The notes under the pieces were generated by a model, which worked only from the letters and a program-made list of their open reading frames with translations, made no database searches and was not told where the DNA came from. Source: Ridgeia piscesae (Eukaryota > Annelida > Polychaeta > Sabellida > Siboglinidae). Taken from it: 64,000 nt of DNA. The first letter of the stretch is position 1, and every line of letters starts with the position of its first letter. Location: the NCBI GenBank assembly GCA_025642075.2, contig JAODUO010001340.1:62001-126000 (forward strand), in the 5' to 3' direction. Below are positions 46,801 through 54,209 of this stretch, piece after piece. The translations under genes were made by a program, and so were the position numbers.

Positions 46801-49082
46801 TGGGGGGTGAGACCAGAGTTGACCAACCTGAAACAACAAACAGATTATTTAATTTCATCAACAAATATCACCTCACAAACATTCAAAATATTTTATTATC
46901 GTTGTAAGAACTCAGAATATAACAAAGGTAATTAGTTAAAAAATACAAACCTTTAATGTAAATATTTTTTCTTACTTACTTGACAATTCAATAAACTGTA
47001 AGAGTTAAATACAAGAACTGGTTTAAAACTAATAATTATTACATTATGACAACTACTAACATTAGTTGGTTGAAATGATTGCACATTAATTGATAAGGTT
47101 CTAAGTCTTACTCTAGCGTTCGCAGGTGACTCTGCCGTGTAGAAAGACACCGACTGCTTTGCCCACCTCCACGTCCCCAGACATTGGTCATCTTCACCAC
47201 AGACAGCTACAAATAGATTACGTTCCTGGATTATAGCACACAAACAGACATTTCACATTTACAAAGTCAGTCACAACTTTGTGTTTTGACAGTTTATGCA
47301 ATATTTATTGTCAAACTGACTTTCTCTCAATCTGCTGGCAGAGTACACTTTTAAAAGGTTACTTACATAATTATTAAAAAACATTTCCAGCTGGGATACG
47401 TTTGAAACAATGTTTCTTATGCAGACATTTTGGTTCTTAGAAATATTGTTTCTTTCTGTAGAAACATTGTGGTGTCGTTGCCTAGCAACAATCTTTACAC
47501 ATTTAGGGCGACTTTCTGTGAAAGTGTTGCTGTGTACTGCCACAGTATTATTTATTACAATTATTATCTGAACTCATAACATTGAAATGTATTGACAGGG
47601 TAACAAACTAGGGTGGTGGGTACACAATGTTGCTTACGTGAAATCTTCTAGTCCCTGGCACCCGCCAGTCATCTCTGCTGCAAGTGTAGCCAGGCTTTGG
47701 GGGGTGAGACCACAGCTGAAGAAGCTGAAACAACAAACTGAGATTATTTTAAATTTCATCAACATAATATCACCTCACAAACATTCAAAAATATTTTATT
47801 ATCGTTGTTAAGAACTCAGAATATAACAAAGGTAACATTTAGTAAATAAAATACAAACCTATTAATGTAAATATTATTTCCTATACATTACTTGACAATT
47901 CAATAAACTGTAAGAGTTAAATACAAGAACTGGTTTAAAACTAATAATTATTACATTATGACAACTACTAACATTAGTTGGTTGAAATGATTGCACATTA
48001 ATTGATAAGGTTCTAAGTCTTACTCTAGCGTTCGCAGGTGACTCATGCCGTGTAGAAAGACACCGACTGCTTTGCCCACCTCCACCGTCCCCAGACATTG
48101 GTCATCCTCACCACATGACAGGCTACAAATTAGATTACGTTCCTGGATTATAGCAACACAAACAGACATTTCACATGTCTGCCACAGTTTGTTGATAGAC
48201 AACACTTTTAAAAGATTACACAATTTCAAACATATTTCCAAGACTTGATATATTGTTTCTTTCTGCATGGGGTTCCTTCACCTAGCAATAATTCTATAGA
48301 CTTAGGCCAACTTTCTGTGTCAGTTTTCTGTGCATTGCCATAGTTTACTACTTGTTCTTGTCACGTTTTAATTCACGAGGGTGTTCAAATGTAAACATGC
48401 AACTGTATTTCCAGCTGTGACACCCCTGACATAAATTAACCTAATTCCTGCAGTTCAACACGACTTTGTGGTTTGTAGAAACATACAACACTGAAATGTA
48501 TTGACAGGGCAACCAAGTAGGGCGGGGTGGAAGCACAATGTCATTGATATGATGCTTACGTGAACTTCTCCAAATTGTGGCATCGACTAGTCACCCCGGC
48601 CATGAGGGCAGTGAGGGACTCAGGGGTGAGACCACAGTACTCCAATCTGAAATAACAAACTGACTACTTTACATTATGTAAACACAACATAATCAACCCT
48701 TGCACAAACACACAAATGCAGTTTTATTAATTATGTTATTAATATTAGGAACATATAATACCCTCATTGTAACAGCCAGTCAATTAAATGTAGCAGTTTT
48801 ATTTTAATGTAAACATTACTCTAGAATGATACATTACTCTGCAGTCCAATCAATTGCAACTGTAAAACACGAATAGTGAAATTAATATCATTCTGATATT
48901 GTGGCAATGACTGCAACAGTCGTTTGTTGAAACAGTTACAGTCGTAGGAACTAGACTATTTTAATTAATAATGTCAGTCTTACTCAAGTACACGCAGTTG
49001 CTCCATGTGCCCCACTGCTTCACCAAAGACAAGGCCCGTCTCGACCGTTCCCAAGATCACATTACTGTCTGCACCAGTCAGT
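22945..49082 (-). CDS. Large LRR-array gene, spliced, 5' end not seen
   Basis: Inferred gene read right to left: ten LRR exon pairs (49082 to 34584), then exons 33834-33917, 26652-26733, 24232-24297, 23921-24150, 23598-23762 and 22945-23119. The visible junctions keep frame (phase 2 throughout the array, then 2, 0, 0, 2, 2). The LRRs are of ribonuclease-inhibitor type with 28-33 residues ([30 protein letters not shown]). The C-terminal part is acidic (TEEDDD repeats) then basic. Such LRR solenoids bind proteins or other ligands through the concave beta-sheet. No NACHT, TIR or transmembrane exon was found, so NLR membership is not shown. Two introns carry large transposon nests. Confidence 0.6.
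23316..23465. repeat. Four-copy ~39-bp tandem repeat
   Basis: Unit containing TTTAATAACGGGACCATGCC and ACGTTGTTGTGTGATT, four near-identical copies, in an intron of the LRR gene. Confidence 0.9.
23598..23762 (-). CDS. LRR gene exon, Cys/Thr-rich
   Basis: 165 nt between TGTGTAG and GTGCAG on the minus strand, entered and left in phase 2. It reads [40 protein letters not shown] and [14 protein letters not shown]. The GLRHLDL part resembles an LRR strand. Phase agrees with both neighbours. Confidence 0.45.
23921..24150 (-). CDS. LRR gene acidic exon with TEEDDD repeats
   Basis: 230 nt, entered in phase 0 after TTTACAG and left in phase 2 at AG|GTTGGT. It begins [10 protein letters not shown], then about eight TEEDDD hexapeptides (18-bp minisatellite, one copy altered to TEEDDPGEDD), then a basic helix [20 protein letters not shown]. 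If the donor were not used, translation would stop about ten codons later (GHAKYK). The complementary poly-Ser frame on the plus strand is a shadow. Confidence 0.6.
23986..24133. repeat. 18-bp coding minisatellite
   Basis: GTCGTCATCTTCCTCTGT repeated about eight times. It encodes TEEDDD on the minus strand. Confidence 0.95.
24232..24297 (-). CDS. LRR gene small exon
   Basis: 66 nt, phase 0 at both ends, between CATACAG and GTAAGTAG. It reads [20 protein letters not shown] then VN. The LSQLLLQI start suggests continuation of a helix or LRR cap. Confidence 0.5.
24300..26650. other. AT-rich intron with decayed ~160-bp repeats
   Basis: No supported exon. Between 25560 and 26310 a degenerate phrase recurs at irregular intervals of roughly 150-180 bp, including ATGTCCATGATTATGAAGAT and TTATGCAATGTGCATAACTA variants. 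A-rich runs lie at 24640-24670. Confidence 0.5.
26652..26733 (-). CDS. LRR gene exon, terminal LRR-like segment
   Basis: 82 nt between GTCTTTCAG and GTAAGTAG. It takes two bases from the upstream exon (TT|G, Leu) and ends in phase 0. It reads [20 protein letters not shown] then RFHGDFQ, compatible with a last divergent LRR. It is separated from exon 33834 by CR1 copy 2. Confidence 0.55.
27082..29646 (-). pseudogene. CR1 copy 2 ORF2, decayed
   Basis: Recognisable pieces: endonuclease ([20 protein letters not shown]), RT entry ([20 protein letters not shown]), [36 protein letters not shown], and the C-terminal region [20 protein letters not shown] through [17 protein letters not shown]. There are multiple frameshifts, a TA expansion inside the RT at 27771, and the same TAA as copy 1 in PLF-KKG (about 28246). 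Confidence 0.88.
27771..27824. repeat. (TA)n expansion inside RT
   Basis: At the place where copy 1 has GATATATATTAAG, copy 2 has about 25 TA units, inserting Tyr-Ile repeats between LFLIYI and the following Asp-rich codons. Confidence 0.95.
29820..30960 (-). pseudogene. CR1 copy 2 ORF1, frameshifted
   Basis: Zinc-finger side ([20 protein letters not shown]), esterase GDS block ([20 protein letters not shown]), RTNNADREG in place of GTNNADRDG, and D-x-x-H block ([20 protein letters not shown]) are present in different frames. The GTN to RTN change and several indels make it non-functional. Confidence 0.88.
31411..33558. mobile_element. Kolobok-type DNA transposon, TTAA target
   Basis: A 2140-bp element (31415-33554) with 15-bp perfect terminal inverted repeats GGCCAGGATAAACCA, flanked on both sides by TTAA. 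Joining the flanks (TTTTATCTG-TTAA-ATATTCTATCAAATAA) rebuilds the CR1 5' UTR sequence seen at 31225 and in copy 1, which confirms exact ends and TTAA duplication. The transposase is internally deleted, so the element is non-autonomous. Confidence 0.88.
32401..33000 (+). pseudogene. Transposase remnant (TTAA transposon)
   Basis: The N-terminal start [20 protein letters not shown] is followed, after a deletion and frame breaks, by a C-terminal part: [59 protein letters not shown]. The [17 protein letters not shown] signature is typical of a widespread animal transposase family often labelled Mutator-like; I assign Kolobok from the TTAA target. The catalytic core is absent. Confidence 0.75.
33834..33917 (-). 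CDS. LRR exon E0
   Basis: 84 nt, phase 2/2, acceptor GCTACAG and donor GTAAGTTAT. It reads [20 protein letters not shown] then DCPLLEIL, a good RI-type LRR. It sits about 20 bp from the 5' end of CR1 copy 2 and next to an RT fragment. Confidence 0.7.
33943..34290. mobile_element. Inverted pair of RT fragments around (TA)n
   Basis: The left arm (33954-34074) encodes part of a non-LTR reverse transcriptase, [20 protein letters not shown] then [20 protein letters not shown]. The right arm (34173-34286) is its reverse complement, with a TA-rich spacer between. The usual YADD is YMDD here. Confidence 0.85.
34283..34410. repeat. TA-rich microsatellite cluster
   Basis: Interrupted (AT)n runs following the inverted RT fragments, with a further short run at 34104-34125. 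Confidence 0.95.
34584..34667 (-). CDS. LRR exon E1 (type 1)
   Basis: 84 nt, phase 2/2: [20 protein letters not shown] then CHKQYML. A divergent member aligned on CGLT-x-Q-x-LA. Confidence 0.75.
34998..35093 (-). CDS. LRR exon E2 (type 2)
   Basis: 96 nt, phase 2/2: [20 protein letters not shown] then [11 protein letters not shown]. It is the clearest canonical RI-type LRR in the array. Confidence 0.8.
35819..35905 (-). CDS. LRR exon E3 (type 1)
   Basis: 87 nt, phase 2/2: [20 protein letters not shown] then GCQGLEEF. Confidence 0.85.
36205..36303 (-). CDS. LRR exon E4 (type 2)
   Basis: 99 nt, phase 2/2: [20 protein letters not shown] then [12 protein letters not shown]. Confidence 0.85.
36738..36824 (-). 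CDS. LRR exon E5 (type 1)
   Basis: 87 nt, phase 2/2: [20 protein letters not shown], ending LEEF. The start differs from E3 while the middle is identical. Confidence 0.85.
37070..37168 (-). CDS. LRR exon E6 (type 2)
   Basis: 99 nt, phase 2/2, ending HLRKLL in place of HLRTLQ. The acceptor is CAG rather than the TAG of its sisters. Confidence 0.85.
37607..37693 (-). CDS. LRR exon E7 (type 1)
   Basis: 87 nt, phase 2/2: starts LDNSGL, ends LEDF with a GTCAGC donor. Confidence 0.85.
37993..38091 (-). CDS. LRR exon E8 (type 2)
   Basis: 99 nt, phase 2/2: starts [11 protein letters not shown] and ends LRTLQ. Confidence 0.85.
38498..38584 (-). CDS. LRR exon E9 (type 1)
   Basis: 87 nt, phase 2/2: starts FSSCGL, ends LECL. 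Confidence 0.85.
38871..38963 (-). CDS. LRR exon E10 (type 2)
   Basis: 93 nt (two codons shorter), phase 2/2: [20 protein letters not shown], ending NHLQDL. The Harbinger-like insertion lies 23 bp upstream in transcription direction, just beyond the acceptor. Confidence 0.8.
39621..39700. repeat. 80-bp inverted-repeat element
   Basis: Begins TGTGGGCTCT and ends with its exact complement AGAGCCCACA. It could be a small MITE or structured insertion. Confidence 0.5.
39775..40800 (+). mobile_element. L2-like retrotransposon, internally deleted
   Basis: It starts at the endonuclease end ([20 protein letters not shown]), continues through the EN-RT linker ([32 protein letters not shown]) and jumps directly from [11 protein letters not shown] to the C-terminal [15 protein letters not shown], so nearly all of the RT is missing. 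The 3' UTR matches the antisense copy at 57150-57430. Confidence 0.85.
40826..41066. repeat. (TA)n microsatellite cluster
   Basis: Long interrupted TA runs directly after the L2-like 3' end. Confidence 0.95.
41070..42280. other. Interior of Harbinger-like nest, unassigned
   Basis: AT-rich sequence without a supported frame. A diverged copy of the palindrome repeat (GGAGAGTTTTTCGACCCTGATTG... CAACTTCCGACCCCAAAAGG) occupies about 41965-42270. Confidence 0.4.
42281..43925. repeat. Large imperfect palindrome, ~0.7 kb arms
   Basis: The left arm (42281-43008) and right arm (43222-43925) are reverse complements with moderate divergence. Both include AAATGGCATACGTCTGGATG, a (TA)n tract, TTAATTATGAATCTAC and AGCAAACTTCCGACCCTAAA. 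Each arm holds two tandem ~400-bp units, and a ~210-bp spacer separates the arms. Confidence 0.9.
44315..44460 (-). pseudogene. HARBI1-like transposase N-terminal remnant
   Basis: [20 protein letters not shown] then [10 protein letters not shown] and stop, near the right terminal repeat. The RRRR..RVFR pattern resembles N-termini of Harbinger nucleases. The rest of the protein is absent. Confidence 0.4.
44899..44985 (-). CDS. LRR exon E11 (type 1)
   Basis: 87 nt, phase 2/2: starts LNNSGL, ends LEYF. Confidence 0.85.
45285..45383 (-). CDS. LRR exon E12 (type 2)
   Basis: 99 nt, phase 2/2: starts LLCGED, ends HLRKLL like E6. Confidence 0.85.
45821..45907 (-). CDS. LRR exon E13 (type 1)
   Basis: 87 nt, phase 2/2: starts LNNSGL, ends LEEF. 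Confidence 0.85.
46207..46305 (-). CDS. LRR exon E14 (type 2)
   Basis: 99 nt, phase 2/2: LLCGED start, ends HLRTLE. One Met to Thr change (HGTSHL). Confidence 0.85.
46741..46827 (-). CDS. LRR exon E15 (type 1)
   Basis: 87 nt, phase 2/2: starts LVNSGL, ends LEEF. The sequence just left of its acceptor begins the deletion-rich patch. Confidence 0.85.
47112..47206 (-). pseudogene. LRR exon E16 (type 2), frameshifted
   Basis: Aligned with its sisters, this exon lacks single bases at several places (CTCTGCCG for CTCATGCCG, CCACGTCC for CCACTGTCC, ACAGACAGCTAC for ACACAACAGTCTAC). The frame is lost. The surrounding intron has the same pattern, so consensus error is as likely as real decay. Confidence 0.7.
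47638..47724 (-). CDS. LRR exon E17 (type 1)
   Basis: 87 nt, phase 2/2: starts FFSCGL, ends LEDF. Confidence 0.85.
48024..48122 (-). CDS. LRR exon E18 (type 2)
   Basis: 99 nt, phase 2/2: starts LSCGED, ends HLRTLE. Confidence 0.85.
48560..48646 (-). CDS. LRR exon E19 (type 1, diverged)
   Basis: 87 nt, phase 2/2: [20 protein letters not shown] then RCHNLEKF. It resembles the probable ancestral form of type 1. Confidence 0.8.
48984..49082 (-). CDS. LRR exon E20 (type 2, diverged)
   Basis: 99 nt, phase 2/2: [20 protein letters not shown] then [12 protein letters not shown]. First visible exon of the gene. Its phase 2 entry shows that at least one upstream exon exists. Confidence 0.75.
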
Positions 49083-50040
49083 CTACAAAGTAGATTACTT
49101 TTTGGATTAAGTTAACACAGACTATTGATAAACAATACCACGCACTACATCTGTGAACTAATTAAATTGTAACAAATGTAAACCTGTACATAATACATTA
49201 GTTGACGAGAATATTTCAGTTCACTTCCTGTACATGGGAAAGCATTGCAAGTTTATGCAATATTTATAGGGGCTGATTGACAATAGTCATGTTCCATATC
49301 TCTCTTAATATTCAGCAGATCTTGACCAAATTTGCCGTACATGTTTACTGGGTGAAAACAAGAACAATTCATTTGCGCAACGGTTGCCATGGCAAATCGA
49401 TATTCATGTATCAACTGGCACATATGTCCAATCATTACTATTATGAGAACTACATCTTGTACACTTTTTTCCGTATGGACCATATGCCGAATATACAATG
49501 TTGAGAAAAATGCAACAAAAATAAAACAATACTGGGAATACTTGCTGAAGGTGTCATTCACGCACATGCAATAATTTTCTTGTAATAATGTTTATACAAT
49601 CAGCGTTTGCTTAAAACTGGTGTCAGTATTTTGTAAACAAAAAAGATTAGTGGTATGGAGTTGTGAAAATTGTGTTGGTTGCTCTGAGACTAGGACATTA
49701 AGAAAACACTGTTTATGCATAATTACAAGTAACACTGATTGTTAGGTTTTGTTATGTTTATTAATAATACTTGCAAGAAAGGAAGCGCATCAATAAATGA
49801 TTAACATAAATTATAATATGCATTGTCCACTCATAGGATAATTCGGCAATCACCATGTTTACGCTGGTCATAGTAGACTAGACGTTAACCTTTGTCATGC
49901 ATGTAAGAAGTCCATGAACAACACTCAGCACGAGGTGGAACGACATCCTGGACTGTACATTCCAGACTGGCTAGCTGTGGGCCGGAACATCGCGCTAACT
50001 TTAGACATGAACCGCTAACTTTTGACATGTAGAACGACGT
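49083..50040. other. Spacer upstream of the LRR array
   Basis: No exon recognised. The 104-codon minus frame at 49253-49567 has no domain and no convincing splice borders. Confidence 0.4.
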
Positions 50041-50048
50041 GAAGGAGG

Positions 50049-50190
50049 TTGCGCATGCGCGAAGATTCCCTCTACTTTTCCATGAGCTCCGCCTTTTCCC
50101 GCCGTTTTTCTAGGAAATCAGACTTATTTCCTTGTCAAAACCCGACTGTTTCTTAGAAGTACCCTTTCTTGTCTTCCCTGGAGTAAAAGG
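50049..50190 (+). promoter_or_regulatory. Promoter-like segment with NRF1 and E2F motifs
   Basis: A perfect NRF1-type palindrome GCGCATGCGC (50051-50060) is followed by an E2F-type TTTCCCGC (50095-50102), a GC-richer stretch, and a splice donor AAAAG|GTGAGC at 50189. This looks like the core promoter and non-coding first exon of a housekeeping-type gene on the plus strand. The driven gene is not identified; a retrotransposon follows at once. Confidence 0.4.
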
Positions 50191-50451
50191 TGAGCGATCT
50201 GTTTCATTACATTACTGACATCCGCCAAGAAAATTTTGATTGTTCTGCCGCGAAATTTCAAATTCAAATATAAACAAACATGGCAGACTACTACGGGTCA
50301 ATGCCAACCTGAAACTGTTCAGTCACAGCATCATGTCCATTACATCCGTGATCTGATGATGACATTCACCGGGTCTAGGAATCTACAATATTTAATACTT
50401 TATGTGACAACTGTGTGCATCGTCGAGCTGTACCTGTATATTTCACAAGTC

Positions 50452-51200
50452 ATGGAAACAACAACCCCACCAACCTCACCTCATCACCAAGACGAACACA
50501 CAAACTACCCCTGTGGTATATGCGATCACTCCGTTGGATGGGACCAGTGTGGAGTTGCTTGCGAATCATGCGGACAGTGGTTTCATGCTGGATGCCAACA
50601 TTTAACCAGTAGATCGTACGAAAACCTCGGCAGAAGTGATGTCACCAGGCACTGTGTCATCTGTGCTAATGCCAACCATAGCTCTATTGTTTATGACCTA
50701 CATGGCCTGAGCCTCACCCAGCAAAATATAACATCAACAGCAGACTCATCCCTGTACACAAACTTGGACAGCCCATTCCACCCGTACCACACATCCACCC
50801 CATCAAGAGCAAGCAAACAAGATAAACATGCCAGACGACCACTCCGTTTTCTATCTGTGAACTGCCAGTCCATTGTTGGCATGGTCGCAGAATTTGACAA
50901 TCTTATACACACCTTAAGGCCAGATGAAATTCTTGGAACGGAATCATGGCCAACTCCATCACACACCAACGCAGAAATATTCCCCAGGGGTTTTAACATC
51001 TATCGCAGAGACAGACCTAGTCAGGGTGGGGGAGGAGTGTTCGTTGCTGTATCTGAAGATCTAAACTCCTTGGAAATGCACGAACTGACTACAGACTGCG
51101 AAATCCTGTGGGTGAAAGTAAAACTACAGGGACGACGAAAGCTGTTGGTCTGCTGCTTTTACCACCCCCATACAGAGGACTCAAACAATATGAAGGCCTT
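50452..51200 (+). pseudogene. PHD finger plus endonuclease part
   Basis: The open frame probably starts at METTTPPTSP. The PHD finger has CGICDHSVGWDQCGVACESC followed by GQWFHAGC and CVIC. The endonuclease begins RFLSVNCQSI and has GTESW and GGGGVFVAVSEDL. After HTEDSNNMKAFAESAHRASN the domain breaks: the GDFN strand is deleted and the following GLADHDAIYMELQ lies in another frame. Confidence 0.85.
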
Positions 51201-51299
51201 TGCGGAATCTGCCCACCGTGCCTCCAATATAAATAATGCCATAACCTCGTCCCCCGAACTGAAGTACTGCCTGGGCTTGCTGACCATGATGCAATCTAC

Positions 51300-52803
51300 A
51301 TGGAACTGCAGATCTATCCTCCGAAGAAATACCAGCCAAAACGCCTCATCCCCATCTACACAGAGGAATGCAAGGAGCCACTAAAAGATGCAGCACGTCA
51401 GCTGAACAATTGCATCATGTCCATCTTCAATGAAAATAGTGGAGTAGAAGACATATGGACAGAACTCAAGACTGGCCTTAGCCAAGCCCTCACAGAACAT
51501 GTCCCCCACAAGCAAACTAAATCAAAACCAAGCCACCCATGGGTTGACTATGAAACCAAGAAGCTGATCCGAAGGAGGAACAGCATTCATAAACACTGGA
51601 AAAAGTGTGGAGATGAAGACCTGAAATAGGAATTCAAATAGCTGAAACGGCAAGTCCAGAAAAGCCTGTGCCGCCTTTACTGGAGACATGTAGAAAACCT
51701 GATCTCAGATGACGTGACAAACCCAACCTCCTCCAAGAAGAAGTTCTGGTGGTTCATCAAACCAAGAAGAACTGAGGGGATGGGAGTCTCTCCAATCAGA
51801 AATACTGGGAAACTCATTACAGACCCCAAAGAACAAGCCCAGCTTCTCAATAACCAATTTTTTTGTTCTGTGTTCAGTCCCAGAGATACTGTTACTGCTG
51901 AGGAGTTTAAACTACGTTGCCCCCCAAATCCAGACCTTCCTGAGTACACAGACTGCAAAAACATCAACATTACCGAAGAAGGGGTGAAGAACCTGCGTCT
52001 AAACTTAGACCCTAACAAAGCCTGTGTTCCTGATGGGATCTCACCAAGGCTCCTGAAGATAGTTGCAGAAGAAGTCACACCAGCCCTTACCTTGCTCTTC
52101 AGAAACTCCTACCAGACTGGAACATTGCCACTCGACTGGAAATTAGCCCATATCACGCCTGTCTTCAAGAAGGGAGAACGATACAAGGCAGAAAACTACC
52201 GCCACATCTCACTCACATGCATAGCCTGCAAGGTGATGGAGCACATCATCGCCAGTCACATCATGTCACACCTAGAGAAGAACAACATTCTCTGCCCAGA
52301 GCAGCATGGCTTCCGATGCGGACGGTCCTGTGAGACGCAACTTATGGGGTATATGGATGAAACAAGCGAAGAGCCAGAGAGGGGAAATCAGGAGGACACC
52401 ATTGTCCTTGACTTTGAAAAAGCATTCGACAAGGTGAGCCATACCCTTCTAGTTCACTAGCTGCATCACTGTGGAATCGGAGGTCGAATTAATGCATGGA
52501 TTGACAGCTTTCTCGAGAACAGACAGGCTGTAGTGGTTGGGGGAGAGAGATCAAACTTCATGCCTGTGGACTCGGGAGTCCCCCAGGGATCAGTCGTTGG
52601 CCCGTGTCTCTTCCTTCTGTATGTCAATGACCTACCCATAGACATTGAATCAAACATCCGACTATTTGCTGATGACACCCTGTGCAGTAACACCATTAAA
52701 CACAAAGAGGACCAGAAAAAGCTGCAAAAGATTTTGATTCCCTCACCACATGGGAGAAACAGTGGTCCACGAGCTTCCATCCACAGAAATGCTACACGTT
52801 GAG
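51300..52803 (+). pseudogene. Reverse transcriptase region, broken
   Basis: Linker YQPKRLIPIYTEECKEPLKD, then stops at about 51627 and 51640. RT blocks: NKACVPDGISPRLLKIVAEE, LAHITPVFKKGERYKAENYR, EQHGFRCGRSCETQL, VLDFEKAFDKVSHTLLVH then TAG at 52458 (a Lys is usual), SGVPQGSVVGPCLFLLYVND and LFADDTLCSN. A frameshift after KILIPSPH ends the thumb. Confidence 0.88.
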
Positions 52804-53460
52804 TGCCACCCAAAAGAAAGAAAAAATTGTACTGGCATACCACCTACACGGACACAACCTGTAAAATGTCAGCACAGCAAAATACCTTGGCATAAACATA
52901 CAGGACAACCTGAATTGGGGACTCCACATAGACACCATCACCAATAAAGCAAACTTGGCTTCCTCAGAAGAAACCTAAAAATCGGAAACAAGAAAACAAA
53001 AGAAACAGCATATAAGGCCTTTGTCCGCCCAATCCGGCCACTGTCTGGGACCCACACTCTGCAAACAACATAAAAAGAATAGAAAAAGTCCAATGCCGTG
53101 CAGCAAGATGAGTTACAAATAGACACCACCAGACATCCTGCGTCAACTCCATCATCGACTCTCTTGCCTGGCCAAACTCCAACAACACCGTAAAAAAAGC
53201 TCGACTTGAAATGTTTTACAAATTTCACCACCACCCCGTTACCATTGATTCTGAATAACCTACCACAGCCAACAGAAACCAGATCAAGCCACAGAAAGAA
53301 CAACACACACAACTACAACATCCCCTACTGCAGGACACAGTACAGACAGATGTTATTTTCCCCCCGGAACATCCCCGAATGGATCAGCCTGCCCCAGGAA
53401 ATAGTGGCAGCCAAGTCCCTGGACTGTTTTAATTCCATGCTTGCTGCCCACGTGTAACCA

Positions 53461-53790
53461 GACAGACCACCCCTCCCCTTCCCCTCTTATGTCTACTACC
53501 CCCTTCTACTATGCCACACACCCTTTCACTACATTTCAGAAGTGTCTACTGCAACCTCCACAGTCAAATGAGCATAATCATCACAACATTGATGTTGGCT
53601 GGTTAATAGAAGACGTTCTGGACCGCCACACCGGCTACCCAGCCTTTCATTGGCATGTGCTTATTTCAAAATCAAGGCGCTTCCTTGGTTGCTAGTAACA
53701 ATGTAATAACTTATCATCTCCGCGAGCGGGAGAACGGATGTGATAGACCTTTTCCACAATCGAGGCCGGACATTCGCATTGGGTGTGTTT
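53461..53790. other. Spacer after the PHD retrotransposon
   Basis: C-rich then mixed sequence, probably including the element 3' UTR. No other feature recognised. Confidence 0.4.
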
Positions 53791-53794
53791 ACAT

Positions 53795-53883
53795 TTTCAC
53801 CGGAAGTAAGGGAACGCCATACATGCCACCGAAGCTGATGCCGCTGTACAGCACTGTTGAAGCGAGCGATTGAATTTAGACAG
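53795..53883 (+). promoter_or_regulatory. Possible promoter with ETS site
   Basis: ACCGGAAGT (53799-53807) matches the ETS/GABP consensus, often found near transcription starts of broadly expressed genes. It lies about 80 bp before the ATG of the THAP-like frame. Confidence 0.35.
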
Positions 53884-54204
53884 ATGGGAGGGAATGATTA
53901 TTGCAACAGTCATCGGATGAAAGAGAAGGAAACAGGGCAAAATGTGTTCTTTTTCAGCTTCCCGATGGGAAAGATTGCAAAAGCAAAGCGTCGTCGATCG
54001 CTGTGGGTTGGAGCGATTCGACGCCATGGTGTTGGGTACTTTAGTTTTGCAGTTTACGCCCGCAACAAAAAAAATATCAAAATGATCACCTATGGTGACC
54101 AAATTTCGCATGTTTTATCTACTACACCTGTACTACGCATATGCACTTGTCGGGTAATCCAAAATAATAATGCACGAAATCGATCAAAATGTGTAAGTAA
54201 ATAA
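53884..54204 (+). CDS. THAP-domain-like open frame
   Basis: It reads MGGNDYCNSHRMKEKETGQN, then VFFFSFPMGKIAKAKRRRSL, then WVGAIRRHG. The order Cys, N-S-H, F-F-x-F-P, R-x-x-W, A-I-R-R follows the DNA-binding THAP zinc finger, but the expected second Cys and the C-terminal C..H are not visible in this frame. It may be the first exon of a host THAP gene with an intron soon after RRHG, or a remnant of a P/Kolobok-type transposon. Confidence 0.35.
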   Translation: MGGNDYCNSHRMKEKETGQNVFFFSFPMGKIAKAKRRRSLWVGAIRRHGVGYFSFAVYARNKKNIKMITYGDQISHVLSTTPVLRICTCRVIQNNNARNRSKCVSK

Positions 54205-54209
54205 CGCGC

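Larger units (their letters stand above)
34584..49082 (-). repeat. LRR exon-pair array, ~920-bp period
   Basis: Ten alternating pairs of type 1 (84-87 nt) and type 2 (93-99 nt) exons with their introns. Introns as well as exons are nearly identical between central copies (35.8-38.6 and 44.9-48.1 kb), so duplication of the whole unit is recent. Outer pairs (E1/E2 and E19/E20) are diverged. A transposon splits the array between E10 and E11. Confidence 0.93.
50236..53460 (+). mobile_element. Non-LTR retrotransposon with PHD finger
   Basis: CR1/Jockey-like element carrying, in order, a PHD zinc finger, an endonuclease with its central strand deleted, an EN-RT linker, an RT broken by stops and frameshifts, and a C-terminal block ending LPQEIVAAKSLDCFNSMLAA. 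It starts near the promoter-like segment. The 5' and 3' borders are not sharply defined. Confidence 0.85.

Noticed and set aside
34584..49082. CRISPR-like or satellite interpretation of the ~920-bp repeats
   Set aside because: The repeated unit contains conserved LRR exons with correct splice borders and phases; satellite DNA would not preserve these.
49253..49567. 104-codon minus-strand frame as a 5' exon of the LRR gene
   Set aside because: No acceptor/donor pair in the required phase and no recognisable domain.
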